From Sphingomonas phyllosphaerae 5.2 (lineage in GTDB: Bacteria; Pseudomonadota; Alphaproteobacteria; Sphingomonadales; Sphingomonadaceae), in assembly GCF_000419605.1 (NCBI RefSeq), contig NZ_ATTI01000001.1, positions 1,770,501-1,834,500 on the forward strand: a stretch of 64,000 nucleotides of DNA. The letters run 5' to 3'. The notes beneath the pieces were generated by a model. The model saw only the letters and a list, made by a program, of their open reading frames with translations, was not told the origin of the DNA and did not search any database. A program made the translations under genes and the position numbers. Below are positions 55,201-63,317 of the stretch, one piece after another; within the stretch, counting starts at the first letter, position 1; every line of letters starts with the position of its first letter.

Positions 55201-55392
55201 GGTTTCACCAGCGGGCGGAGCGGCTTCCTGGCTGGAGACGCCGGCTGCCGGTGCAGCCGGATCGGTGCTCTGCACGCCCGTCTTGGGCTGGCTGGCTGGA
55301 TCGGCGGTCTGGGCAAGCGCAGGCGCGGCGATCGTCGCGGCTGCGACGAGCAGCGTCGAAGTGAGCAGGCGCGAACGATAGGCGTTCAGCAT
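52252..55392 (-). CDS. TonB-dependent receptor (Q-rich plug class)
   Basis: A 1046-residue outer-membrane receptor. A signal peptide ends near PALAQT, and a Pro/Ala/Ser-rich linker (residues 30-70) precedes the TonB-box-like GDVVVTGTLIRNPNLIASSPVAVIGQEEI. The plug has QLRQRNTAEELLRDLPGAVPSIGAQVNNGNGGSSFADLRGLGNFRNVVLIDGNRIAPSS-type text and GGAATTYGADAVSGVMNFITRSDF. The barrel ends GARIKF. The plug style is typical of sphingomonad and caulobacter receptors for large organic substrates. It stands beside TPR-sulfotransferase and hydroxylase genes, which suggests a shared substrate or a processing role, but no ligand can be named. AAAGGGG precedes the ATG. Confidence 0.94.
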   Translation of the reverse strand: MLNAYRSRLLTSTLLVAAATIAAPALAQTADPASQPKTGVQSTDPAAPAAGVSSQEAAPPAGETSTGDVVVTGTLIRNPNLIASSPVAVIGQEEIQLRQRNTAEELLRDLPGAVPSIGAQVNNGNGGSSFADLRGLGNFRNVVLIDGNRIAPSSVVGRVDLNNIPLALVERVDVLTGGAATTYGADAVSGVMNFITRSDFSGMELNVSEGITERGDGEQTRVDLTVGANFDDGRGNAVLSLGYQNADPVYQGARDFSRNNYTSTSGGVGGSGTTVPTRFTLAGLAGTGNPGFQSGNVQINPTTGALQTPVVPFNFNPYNVFQTPFERFNIYGAGHYDVSDSVQVYTRGMFSKNTVSTIIAPSGVFGTSLAIPFSNPYLPAAARGQFCANNPTFTAAGVRVGQLSAAECAAAAAATDPNDPNFRYFTAVTNRRTTEVGARVSDYVTTLFDYRAGVKVGISDHMNLDVNGSYGESENTQTIRNYVLTSRVRSAVFATNTTSCLGGAPGGAAVDAGTGCIPINIFGPEGSINGNQIGYLTANSTSSNRTTLAQARALLSGDLGFSSPFADEPIGFALGTEYRKYTAGQDSDILAQQAGELGGAGGAAPTFTGGYNVVEGYGEVILPLVSDKPFFRSLTAEGGLRYSSYKVDAPGKPSYDTWTYKAGGSWEPAAGVKVRGNYQRAVRAPNIGELFTPVSTALTNLSYDACAGAAPTTNANLRSVCLAQGAPAASIGSIEVPTAGQANFTAGGNLGLRPEKSDSYTIGVVLQPDFVPGFTISVDYYNISIEDAISQLTAGSAYNLCFGDRAGTGVTATSAASVACQNIRRNPDTGALDGDPATTQGLIITPSNSGRILTDGIDLNVNYRRDLGVAKLNLSFNGNWTNRSKFEAAPGSGILSCVGLYGQNCGSPGSAGPSSSAGSLQPAFTWTQRTTVTVQAVDLSLLWRHVGAMEVEDGVTTFNGTLESGSLAGQSYNFGKINAYNYFDLATRFGVSDNFDMTVTVTNLFDRQPPIVGGTIGSTSFNSGNTYPSTYDTLGRRFVVGARIKF

Positions 55393-55536
55393 GTAGAGGT
55401 CCCCTTTTGTGTCGCCGTTCTTGTGGCGTTTTCACATCCGTCCCCAGCCGCGCGAACGGCGGGGAATGAGCAATGGCTACGTGGTGTTGCGCGATGCAGC
55501 AACATCGACGGCGCGGACGCACAGGATTTTGCGGGA

Positions 55537-55554
55537 GTGTCACAAGATAGACAC
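55537..55554. promoter_or_regulatory. GTGTC-N8-GACAC inverted repeat, candidate operator
   Basis: A perfect 5-bp dyad with an 8-base spacer lies in the 220-base gap between the divergent TonB receptor and small secreted-protein genes. Its spacing is like that of many dimeric regulators. The regulator is unknown. Confidence 0.3.
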
Positions 55555-55616
55555 ACCGTTGCGCTTGCCGCCCGCCTCCGACCGGTCGTAACAGCGGTGA
55601 TGGAAGGGGCGCGGTG

Positions 55617-56144
55617 ATGAAGCGTTGCAACGGGGTTTGGATCATGGCGGTCGTCGCTGCGGCAGTTCCGGCCGCGGCGCAGGAGCGCGACGCGGCAGGG
55701 CGCGTGCTCAGCGGGTTCGCCGAATGCCGGCAGATCGAAGCGGCGCCACCACGGCTCGCCTGTCTTGAAGCAGCTGCCGTTGCGCTGGAGCAAGCAGTTA
55801 AGGCCAAGGATATCCGGATCGTCGACCGCGCGGATGTCCGGAAGGCACGTCGGTCGTTGTTCGGGCTGAACCTCGCAGGCGTGGGGGTGCTAGGGGCGGA
55901 AGACGAAAAAAGTGAGACCGCGGCCTTCGTCGCGATCGAAAGCACCGTCCGGTCATCACGTCCCGGTCCGAACGGGCGCGTGGAGATCACGCTCACCGAC
56001 GAGAGCGGGGCGGTGTGGCAGACCACTGAAGCGATGAGCTTTCCACCCAAGGCCGGCGAGAAGGTGCGGATCCGCAAGGGAGCGATGGGCGGCTATTTCA
56101 TGAACGTCGGCGGTCGCAGCTATCGCGCGCTGCGGCTGCGCTGA
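55617..56144 (+). CDS. Small secreted hypothetical protein
   Basis: A 175-residue protein with a signal peptide (MKRCNGVWIMAVVAAAVPAAAQ). The segment FAECRQIEAAPPRLACLEAAAVAL holds two cysteines and resembles the C-x(n)-RLACxD-type motif seen in several periplasmic proteins. A C-terminal beta-rich part (GRVEITLTDESGAVWQTTE, GEKVRIRKGAMGGYFMNVGGRSYRALRL) looks like a small SH3-like barrel. A GTG one codon upstream is possible; GGAAGGGG precedes it. Function is unknown. Confidence 0.75.
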   Translation: MKRCNGVWIMAVVAAAVPAAAQERDAAGRVLSGFAECRQIEAAPPRLACLEAAAVALEQAVKAKDIRIVDRADVRKARRSLFGLNLAGVGVLGAEDEKSETAAFVAIESTVRSSRPGPNGRVEITLTDESGAVWQTTEAMSFPPKAGEKVRIRKGAMGGYFMNVGGRSYRALRLR

Positions 56145-56147
56145 GCG

Positions 56148-57311
56148 TCACAGGGCCTGCGCCGCTGCCCACCCGCTCGACCACGCCCATTGGAAATTGT
56201 AGCCGCCCAGCCAGCCGGTGACGTCGACCGCCTCACCGATCGCGTACAGGCCCGGCACCGCGCGCGCCTCCATGGTCTTCGACGACAAGGCGGCAGTGGC
56301 GATGCCGCCGACGGTCACCTCCGCCTTGGCATAGCCCTCGGTGCCGTCGGGGTGGAACGGCCACGCCGCCAGCCGCCGCTCCGCCTCCGCCAGTGCGCGG
56401 TCGGTCGCCGCGGCCAGTACGTCAATCCCGAGCCGCTCCGCCAGCACGCCGGCCAGCCGGGTGGGCAGCTCCAGTGCGGTGGCCAGCGTCGCGCGTGATC
56501 GCGTGCGCTTGGCCGCGGCCAACCAGCCGGGCTGCGCGTCGGGGCGGAAGTCGATCGTGACCGGCTCGCCGTGCCGCCAGTAGCTCGACACCTGCAGGAT
56601 CGCCGGACCGGAAAGCCCGCGGTGCGTGAACAGCGCCGCCTCCGCGAACGACGTCGCACCGGCGCGTGCGACCACCGGCGTCGCGACGCCGGACAGGGCG
56701 CGAAACAGCGCTTCGTCACCCGGCAACGTCAAAGGCACCAGCGCCGGGCGCGGCTCGACGATCTTCAGCCCGAAACGGCGGGCAATGTCATAGGCGATGC
56801 CCGTCGCGCCCATCTTCGGGATCGAGGGGCCGCCGGTAGCGATCACGAGCGCAGGCGCGGCGTAGGTGCGTTCGCCATGGCGGACGGTGAAGCGCGCATC
56901 GGCATGGCCGATCTCGCCAAGCGGGGCGCCGAGCCGGATATCGACCCCGCCCAACTCGCACTCGCCGAGCAGCATCGCGACGATCTCGCGCGCCGAACGA
57001 TCGCAGAACAACTGCCCCAGCGTCTTTTCATGCCAGGCGATGCCGTGGCGTTCGACCAGCGCGACGAAGTCGCGGGCGGTGTAACGGCCAAGTGCCGACT
57101 TCGCGAAATGCGGGTTCGCCGAGAGATAGCGGTCGGGCGCGACATCCAGATTGGTGAAGTTGCAGCGTCCGCCGCCGGAGATGAGTATCTTCTTGCCCGC
57201 AGCCTCGGCATGATCGAGCACCACCACACGCCGGCCGCGTTGCCCGGCAACGCCGGCCGCCATCAGCCCGGCTCCACCGGCGCCGAGGATGATCGCGTCA
57301 TAGGGTCCCAT
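56148..57311 (-). CDS. HI0933/BaiN-type flavoprotein (NAD(P)/FAD-dependent oxidoreductase)
   Basis: A 387-residue protein. The N-terminal FAD-binding GAGGAGLMAAGVAGQRGRRVVVLD (residues 10-33) is followed by KKILISGGGRCNFTN, the hallmark of the HI0933-like family. PALVIATGGPSIPKMGATGIAYDIARRFGLKIVEP and the C-terminal VTGWLGGYNFQWAWSSGWAAAQAL complete it. Physiological activity of the family is uncertain, with roles proposed from bile-acid dehydroxylation to rRNA-linked functions. It ends three bases from the convergent secreted-protein gene. Confidence 0.93.
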   Translation of the reverse strand: MGPYDAIILGAGGAGLMAAGVAGQRGRRVVVLDHAEAAGKKILISGGGRCNFTNLDVAPDRYLSANPHFAKSALGRYTARDFVALVERHGIAWHEKTLGQLFCDRSAREIVAMLLGECELGGVDIRLGAPLGEIGHADARFTVRHGERTYAAPALVIATGGPSIPKMGATGIAYDIARRFGLKIVEPRPALVPLTLPGDEALFRALSGVATPVVARAGATSFAEAALFTHRGLSGPAILQVSSYWRHGEPVTIDFRPDAQPGWLAAAKRTRSRATLATALELPTRLAGVLAERLGIDVLAAATDRALAEAERRLAAWPFHPDGTEGYAKAEVTVGGIATAALSSKTMEARAVPGLYAIGEAVDVTGWLGGYNFQWAWSSGWAAAQAL

Positions 57312-57402
57312 GCGGAGGCCGTGTCACAGGCGAACGAGGATGTCGACGCCTGGCGCGGGAAAAGGCGTTTTCGCGCACGACGATCCGGGCTACCGGACGG
57401 CG

Positions 57403-58245
57403 ATGTTCGACCTCGACGCCTATCTCGCCCGCATCGATCTGCCCGCCCGCCCGACCCGCGACGCTGCCGGGCTCGGGCGTGTCCAGCACGCGCACCGGCT
57501 CGCGATCCCGTTCGAGAATCTCGACGTGCGGCTCGGCCGGCGGATCGCGATCGATGGCGCGGCGGTCGCTGCCAAGCTGGTGACCGCGCGGCGCGGCGGC
57601 TATTGCTTCGAGCAGAACCGCCTGCTTCTCGATGCGCTGGCCGCGCTCGGCTTCACCGCTCGCCCGCTGTTGGCGCGGGTGTGGCTGGCGGCGAGCGACG
57701 TGCCCCCGCTCACCCACACGCTGTCGCTGGTCACGATCGACGGCCAGCCATGGATCGCCGACGCCGGCTTCGGCGGCAGCTATGCGCCGGTCATGCCGTT
57801 GGTCGAGGGCGCGGCGGGGGAGGCGCCGGACGGCGCGCGCTTCCGGCTGACGCAGGACGATCCACGCGCGGGCCAGGGCGGCTGGCTGCTGCTGCGCGAC
57901 GGTGACCCCGCCACCACCGATGGGCGCGGCACGGGCGCAGGGTGGCAACCGCAGTACAGCTTCACCACCGCGCAGGTGCACGACAGCGACCTTGCGATGG
58001 GCAATCATTGGTCGATGAGCGCGCCGACCAGCCGCTTTACGACGGTTGCGGTCACCAGCATCATCCTGCCGCGCGGCTTCGCGACGCTCACCGATCGCCA
58101 GTACCGCCGCCGCGCCGCCGAGACGACGGCCGAAGCCGAAATCACCGATCCGCGCGTCTACCGGATGCGGCTAAGCATGATGTTCGGGATCGACCTGAGC
58201 GCGGCGGAGGTGGAAGCGTTGGGGTTGTTCGGGGCAGGTCGGTAG
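57403..58245 (+). CDS. Arylamine N-acetyltransferase
   Basis: A 280-residue acetyl-CoA-dependent enzyme that acetylates aryl amines and hydrazines. The catalytic triad is visible: Cys68 in RRGGYCFEQN, His105 in THTLSLV and Asp120 in WIADAGFGG. IPFENLDVRLG is also conserved. The ATG at 57403 gives the family-length product; an upstream open extension overlaps the flavoprotein gene and is rejected. No Shine-Dalgarno is evident. Confidence 0.93.
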   Translation: MFDLDAYLARIDLPARPTRDAAGLGRVQHAHRLAIPFENLDVRLGRRIAIDGAAVAAKLVTARRGGYCFEQNRLLLDALAALGFTARPLLARVWLAASDVPPLTHTLSLVTIDGQPWIADAGFGGSYAPVMPLVEGAAGEAPDGARFRLTQDDPRAGQGGWLLLRDGDPATTDGRGTGAGWQPQYSFTTAQVHDSDLAMGNHWSMSAPTSRFTTVAVTSIILPRGFATLTDRQYRRRAAETTAEAEITDPRVYRMRLSMMFGIDLSAAEVEALGLFGAGR

Positions 58246-58271
58246 AACGATCGAATTCCTGTCGATCGTTC
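58245..58271 (+). terminator. Hairpin after the N-acetyltransferase gene
   Basis: A perfect 10-bp inverted repeat (GAACGATCGA / TCGATCGTTC) with a 7-base loop begins at the stop codon. No U-tract follows, so strength is uncertain. Confidence 0.45.
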
Positions 58272-58645
58272 CACGGCAGGTTTCCGCCCACGTGGTCACC
58301 GCAAAAGGCGCCACGGCGCGAAACCGCGGGTAATTGCTGCCGAATTCCGAACCCGACCGTTCCGGAAGCTCGACCTTGTCCGACGCGGCGGTGTCGGCCA
58401 GCTCGCGCGGCGGATCGGGCGCCGCGCTTCCCGATGCCCGTGGCGCTTGTGCTGCTCGGCCCGGCGGGTACCTGTTGGCTGGCCAGCGTCGGCCGCCCCG
58501 GGCAGGTAGCCAGCGCGCCAGGTGGCAAAGCGGCCGTCGACCCACGCCCGCCATGTCGCAGTAACGGGTGGCAAATGACGGAGTAATAGCTATGCTGCCA
58601 GTCAAGGTGCCGGGTTTCGCGGCCCAGTAGATCCAGGAGAGTTTC
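58272..58645 (+). other. Spacer before the glycan locus
   Basis: No gene is supported. Minus-strand frames crossing the region overlap the flanking genes and lack ribosome-binding sites. It holds a candidate promoter for the GH127 gene at 58568-58596. Confidence 0.45.
58568..58596 (+). promoter_or_regulatory. Candidate promoter of the GH127 gene
   Basis: GTGGCA and TATGCT are separated by 17 bases, about 50 bases before the GTG start. Each hexamer matches four of six consensus bases or fewer. Confidence 0.35.
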
Positions 58646-60574
58646 GTGGCCGACGCTTGCTGTTCCGACCCGTCCCGCCGCCGCTTCATGGGCGGCGTTG
58701 CCGGCACCGCGCTGGTCGCCGGGGCGGTTTCGCCAGCGCTGGCGCAGGCTGCTGTGCCCGCCTCGGCCGCCGCTTCGCTTGAGCCGTTCGACATGGCCGA
58801 CGTCGACCTGCTCGACGGACCCTTCCTGCATGCACAGCGCCAGACGGAGGCGTACCTGCTGCGGCTCCAGCCCGATCGAATGCTCCACAATTTCCGCGTG
58901 AATGCCGGGCTGAAGCCGAAGGCGCCGGTATACGGCGGGTGGGAATCAGAACCGTTGTGGGACGAGATCAACTGCCACGGTCACACTTTGGGTCACTATC
59001 TCTCGGCCTGCGCGCTCGCGTACCGCGCGACCCGCGACAAGAGCTATCGTCAGCGCGTCGATTATATCGCGGGCGAGCTGGCGGCGTGCCAGAAGGCGTC
59101 GGGGAGCGGCCTGGTCTGTGCGTTTCCCAAGGGGCCTGCGCTTGTCGCGGCGCACCTGCGCGGGGAGCCGATCACCGGCGTGCCGTGGTACACGCTGCAC
59201 AAGGTTTATGCCGGATTGCGCGATGCGACATTGCTGGCCGACAGTGCGGCGTCGCGCGCGGTGCTGCTCCGGCTGGCGGACTGGGGCGTGGTCGCGACCA
59301 AGCCGCTGTCCGACGCGCAATTCGAGGAAATGCTCAAGACCGAATATGGCGGCATGAACGAGGTGTATGCCGACCTGTGGTTCATGACCGGCAACGCCGA
59401 CTACAAGGTGCTGGCGCAGCGTTTTTCGCAGAAAGCGGTGCTCGATCCGCTGGTGAAGGGGCGGGACCAGCTGGACGGGATGCACGCCAACACGCAAATT
59501 CCGAAGATCATCGGCTTTCAGCGCGTGGCCGAAGCTGGCGGAGACGCCAGCTATCACGACGCCGCGGCATTCTTCTGGAAGACGGTCGCGCTGACCCGCG
59601 CGTTCGCGACCGGCGGGCATGGCGACAACGAACATTTCTTCGCGATGGCCGACTTCGACAAGCACGTGTTTTCGGCGAAGGGTTCCGAAACATGCTGCCA
59701 GCACAACATGTTGAAGCTGACGCGGCAGCTGTTTCTGCAGGACCCGAGCGCGCATTACGCAGACTATTACGAACGCACGCTCTACAACGGCATCCTCGCT
59801 TCCCAGGATCCGGACAGCGGGATGGCGACGTATTTTCAGGGCGCCCAGCCCGGATATATGAAGCTCTATCACACGCCTGAAGATTCATTCTGGTGCTGCA
59901 CCGGCACCGGCATGGAGAACCACGTCAAGTATCGCGATTCGATCTACTTTCACGACGATCGCCAGCTTTACGTCAATCTGTTCATCCCGTCGGCGCTGCG
60001 TTGGACGCGGCACGGCGTCGTCCTGAAGCAAATGACGTCGTTCCCGGAGCATGCCGACACCAGGCTCAGCTGGTCGGTCGAGCGGCCCGTCGCGATCGCG
60101 CTCAAGCTGCGCCACCCGCGCTGGAGCCGAACCGCGACGGTGCTGGTCAACGGGCAGGAAGCCGCGACGTCCACTGAACCGGGCAGCTATGTCACGATCG
60201 ACCGGACGTGGAGGAACGGCGACGAGGTGGAGTTGCGGCTGGCGATGGAGCCGCTCGCCGAGCACGCCCCGGCCGCGCCGGAGATCGTCGCGTTCACGTA
60301 CGGTCCGCTTGTGCTGGCGGGTGCGCTCGGACGCCACGGGCTGGCGCCGGGCGCGGACATCATCGTCAACGAGCGCAAATACGGTGAGTATAACAACGCG
60401 CCGGTCGCGGTGCCGACGCTGGCGGGCGATCCCGAAGCCTTGGCGCGGAGTATCCGGCCCGCCGGCAAGCCGCTGGAATTCACGATCGCCGCGCACGACG
60501 GGACGTCGGTCAAGCTGGTGCCATACCATCGTATCGCGCACGAGCGATACGCCACCTATTGGAAATTGGTATAA
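58646..60574 (+). CDS. GH127 family glycoside hydrolase (DUF1680), Tat-exported
   Basis: A 642-residue enzyme of the beta-L-arabinofuranosidase family. A twin-arginine signal (SRRRFMGGVAG, residues 10-20) precedes LLDGPFLHAQRQTEAYLLRLQPDRMLHNFR and GGWESEPLWDEINCHGHTLGHYLSACAL. The catalytic cysteine/zinc region is in SETCCQHNMLK (near 347-357) and SFWCCTGTGMENH (near 412-424). A GTG start at 58646 follows AGGAG 7 bases upstream. In characterised members the enzyme removes beta-L-arabinofuranose from plant or bacterial glycans. It is convergent with the GH92 gene. Confidence 0.92.
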   Translation: MADACCSDPSRRRFMGGVAGTALVAGAVSPALAQAAVPASAAASLEPFDMADVDLLDGPFLHAQRQTEAYLLRLQPDRMLHNFRVNAGLKPKAPVYGGWESEPLWDEINCHGHTLGHYLSACALAYRATRDKSYRQRVDYIAGELAACQKASGSGLVCAFPKGPALVAAHLRGEPITGVPWYTLHKVYAGLRDATLLADSAASRAVLLRLADWGVVATKPLSDAQFEEMLKTEYGGMNEVYADLWFMTGNADYKVLAQRFSQKAVLDPLVKGRDQLDGMHANTQIPKIIGFQRVAEAGGDASYHDAAAFFWKTVALTRAFATGGHGDNEHFFAMADFDKHVFSAKGSETCCQHNMLKLTRQLFLQDPSAHYADYYERTLYNGILASQDPDSGMATYFQGAQPGYMKLYHTPEDSFWCCTGTGMENHVKYRDSIYFHDDRQLYVNLFIPSALRWTRHGVVLKQMTSFPEHADTRLSWSVERPVAIALKLRHPRWSRTATVLVNGQEAATSTEPGSYVTIDRTWRNGDEVELRLAMEPLAEHAPAAPEIVAFTYGPLVLAGALGRHGLAPGADIIVNERKYGEYNNAPVAVPTLAGDPEALARSIRPAGKPLEFTIAAHDGTSVKLVPYHRIAHERYATYWKLV

Positions 60575-60637
60575 CGCGCGGGGGGCGAACCGACGCGGGT
60601 GGCCGTCCTGGGTCCGCCGCCCGCGGCACCGCTCAGT

Positions 60638-62998
60638 TCATCGCGCGGTAGAGATCGAGAAAGGGCGGGCCGCGCGCGACGTGCCCCACGTCCTGTTCGG
60701 CGTGTCCGCCATCGCGAAGCGCAACTCGCCACCGGCGCGGATCTCGGCATCGCGCAGGTAGCTGCGATCGAGTGGCTTGCCGTTCAACGTGACCGCGCGG
60801 ACGTAGCGGTTCGTGCCGGACAGACCGTCGGCAACGATCGTGAATGCTTTCCCCTGGGGCAGGCGCAATTGCGCGCGCGAGACGAACGGGCGGCCGATCA
60901 CATATTCGTTGCTGCCGGGCGCGACCGGATAGAAACCGAGCGCGGTGAACACCAGCCACGCGGACATCTGCCCGAGATCGTCATTGCCGCTGAGCCCGTC
61001 CGGAGACGCCTTGTACTGGCTGGCGACGATCTGCGCCAAGCGCTCCTGCGTGCGCCACGGTGCGCCAGCGTAATTGTAGAGGTAGGCGACATGGTGGCTG
61101 GGTTCGTTGCCGTGGATATATTGCCCGATCAGCCCGGCGATATCCTCGGCATGGCTGTAGTCCAGCTTCGACGTGTCATAGTCGAACATCGCGTCGAGCT
61201 TGGCGATCGCCTTGGCGTCGCCGCCGAGCAGCCGGAACAAGCCCGCCTGATCCTGTGGCATGAACCAGCTATATTGCCAGGCATTGCCCTCGGTATAATC
61301 CGAGCCATAGTTGATCGCGGTCGGATCGAACGGGATGCGATACGTGCCGTCACTGCGCCGCGCGCGCAACCAGCCGCTTCTGCCGTCGAAGCTGTTGCGC
61401 CAATAGCCGGCGCGCTTGTCGAAACGCGCCGCAACCTCGACGCGTCCGAGCGCACGCGCCATGCGGGCGATCGTCCAATCGTCAAAGGCATATTCGACCG
61501 TCTTGGAGGCGGCTTCGGGTTCGCGGTCGATCGGCACGTAACCGCGCTGCATGTAGTCGCCGAGCCCGCCATAAGGCGCATAGTCGGCACTGGCCACCAT
61601 CGCATCGAGCGCCGCGTCGGCGTCAAAGCCCCGAATGCCCTTCATATAGGCGTCGGCGATGACGGGTACCGCGTGATATCCGATCATCGTCCATGTCTCG
61701 CGCCCGGCGAACTGCCACACCGGTAGAATGCCATGCGGGCTGTAGCGCTGGCTAGCGATCAGCGAGTTGACGACGTCGCTGGTGGTCCGCTCCGGCTGGA
61801 CCAGCGTCAGCAATGGATGTTCGGCGCGGAACGTGTCCCACAGCGAAAAAGTCGAGCGTTGCGTATAGCCTTGCGCGAGATGGACCTGATCGTCCGGCCC
61901 GCGCCAGCGCCCGTCGGCGTCGCTCCACACGCCGGGCGCGATCAGGCTGTGGTAGAGCGCGGTGGCGACGATCGTCTTCATCGGCGCAGGGGCTTCGAGC
62001 GTGACGGCGCCAAGCGCGTCACGCCACGCCGCGGTGGCGCGCGCGCGTACTGCCTCGAAGTCGCCGGGTTCGGCGTCGAGGTTGGCGACCGCGCCTGCTT
62101 CGTCGACGCCCGACAGCGCCACCTTCACCTCGAGCGGACGATCGAGCCGGCCGAAATCGAGCCGCGCCTCCAGCGCGCGGCCGAGCTTTTCGGGAAGTGC
62201 ATCGCTGCCGCGGCCCGGCGGCGCGAAGCCTTTGTAGGTGATGTCGGGGTCGCGATCGAGGAGGGCGTGGTCGGTCAGGGGCGCGGAGAAGCGCATTGCG
62301 AAGAACAATTTGCGCCCCGGCGCCCAGCCGCGCGTCTCGCGAAAGCCCGTCAGCGTACCATCCGGGCGCAGATGGAGCCCCGACCAGAGGGTTTTCCCGG
62401 GATAATTGTACAGCGAGGAACGCAAATCGACGACAAGATGCGCCGTTTTGCCAACGGGGAATGCGTAGCGATGGACGCCGACGCGCGTGCCCGCGGTCAA
62501 CTCGGCACGCACCTGCGGTCCGTCGAGCGTCACGGCGTAATAACCGGGCGTCGCCTGCTCCGCCGCATGCGAGAAGCGCGATCGGTAACCCGGCGCCGCG
62601 GCGGTGCCGGGGTCCATCGGAACCTCGTCACCGGAAACGGGCATGACCAGCAGATCGCCGAGATCGGAATGGCCCGCACCGGAAAAATGCGTGTGGCTGA
62701 AGCCCTGGATGGTCGGATCGTCGTAGCGGTAACCCGCGGCGTGCGCGTAACAGGCGCGGATCACGCACGATGTGTCGGTGTCCGGCGACAATTGCACCAT
62801 CCCGAAGGGAGCGACCGCGCCGGGGAAGGTATGCCCTTCGCCGCCGGTGCCGATGAACGGATCGACGGCGGCGATCGTCTCGCGCGCCGTTTCCGCAACC
62901 TGTGCGGCGACGGGGGCTGCGGCGAGCGCGATCGTCGCGGCGGCGGCGGTGATGCGAACCCCGCCGCGTCGCGCCGGTCCCTTGTCGAGCCTGTTCAT
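60638..62998 (-). CDS. GH92 family alpha-1,2-mannosidase-like glycoside hydrolase
   Basis: A 786-residue secreted enzyme. The N-terminus has a twin-arginine-like signal (GPARRGGVRITAAAATIALAAAPVAAQ). VDPFIGTGGEGHTFPGAVAPFGMVQLSPDTD and IQGFSHTHFSGAGHSDLGDLL are GH92 hallmarks; later GGLGDYMQRGYVPIDRE, GNAWQYSWFMPQDQAGLFRLLGG and GNDDLGQMSAWLVFTALGFYPVAPGSNEYVIG match too. GH92 enzymes are calcium-dependent exo-mannosidases with several linkages known. GGGAGG precedes the ATG at 62998; an upstream extension is not supported. It ends 64 bases from GH127 (convergent) and is divergent from the ROK regulator. Confidence 0.95.
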   Translation of the reverse strand: MNRLDKGPARRGGVRITAAAATIALAAAPVAAQVAETARETIAAVDPFIGTGGEGHTFPGAVAPFGMVQLSPDTDTSCVIRACYAHAAGYRYDDPTIQGFSHTHFSGAGHSDLGDLLVMPVSGDEVPMDPGTAAAPGYRSRFSHAAEQATPGYYAVTLDGPQVRAELTAGTRVGVHRYAFPVGKTAHLVVDLRSSLYNYPGKTLWSGLHLRPDGTLTGFRETRGWAPGRKLFFAMRFSAPLTDHALLDRDPDITYKGFAPPGRGSDALPEKLGRALEARLDFGRLDRPLEVKVALSGVDEAGAVANLDAEPGDFEAVRARATAAWRDALGAVTLEAPAPMKTIVATALYHSLIAPGVWSDADGRWRGPDDQVHLAQGYTQRSTFSLWDTFRAEHPLLTLVQPERTTSDVVNSLIASQRYSPHGILPVWQFAGRETWTMIGYHAVPVIADAYMKGIRGFDADAALDAMVASADYAPYGGLGDYMQRGYVPIDREPEAASKTVEYAFDDWTIARMARALGRVEVAARFDKRAGYWRNSFDGRSGWLRARRSDGTYRIPFDPTAINYGSDYTEGNAWQYSWFMPQDQAGLFRLLGGDAKAIAKLDAMFDYDTSKLDYSHAEDIAGLIGQYIHGNEPSHHVAYLYNYAGAPWRTQERLAQIVASQYKASPDGLSGNDDLGQMSAWLVFTALGFYPVAPGSNEYVIGRPFVSRAQLRLPQGKAFTIVADGLSGTNRYVRAVTLNGKPLDRSYLRDAEIRAGGELRFAMADTPNRTWGTSRAARPFSISTAR

Positions 62999-63313
62999 CG
63001 CGCGCCTCCCGTTTATCGCCGTGCCGTGCACTTCGCGCTTGCCAAGCCATTGTCTTTAAAACATCAATTTGCCTAATTCAAACGCAACGGGGAGGCGTTC
63101 GGTGATGCCGAGCCAGATCAATATCCTGCGATCATCGGCATTCGGGCGTGGCCTCAAGCGCGATCCAGCGTCCTGCGATCCGACGATCGTGGGACGCCAG
63201 CTACGGCGCGCGTCGCGATCACGGACCGGCGCCAGCACGTGTCCGATGCCTGCAAGTCGATCCGCTTCCGCGACCACCACGGCACGGGGCTTGGCTCGCA
63301 GCGGAATGCGGGC
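62999..63313. other. Divergent regulatory region between GH92 and ROK genes
   Basis: The region contains an AT-rich patch (63050-63082) carrying the candidate GH92 promoter, then a GGGGAGG Shine-Dalgarno at 63089-63095 and a possible short upstream frame. Operators for the ROK protein would be expected here; TTTG-N7-CAAA at 63068-63082 is a candidate. Confidence 0.4.
63053..63081 (-). promoter_or_regulatory. Candidate promoter of the GH92 gene
   Basis: On the minus strand TTGAAT and TAAAGA are separated by exactly 17 bases, about 55 bases before the GH92 ATG. It is the most AT-rich part of the region. Confidence 0.4.
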
Positions 63314-63317
63314 ATGA
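63105..63317 (+). CDS. Possible short upstream frame overlapping the ROK start
   Basis: A 70-codon frame starts at ATG 63105 (or GTG 63102) behind GGGGAGG and ends with a TGA that overlaps the ROK ATG by four bases. The product begins MPSQINILRSSAFGRGLKRD and then becomes Arg/Ser/Thr-rich with little family character. The ROK frame is also open through this stretch from 63077 without an ATG. It may be a coupling frame, a remnant, or the sign of a frameshift in the ROK N-terminus. Low support. Confidence 0.2.
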   Translation: MPSQINILRSSAFGRGLKRDPASCDPTIVGRQLRRASRSRTGASTCPMPASRSASATTTARGLARSGMRA

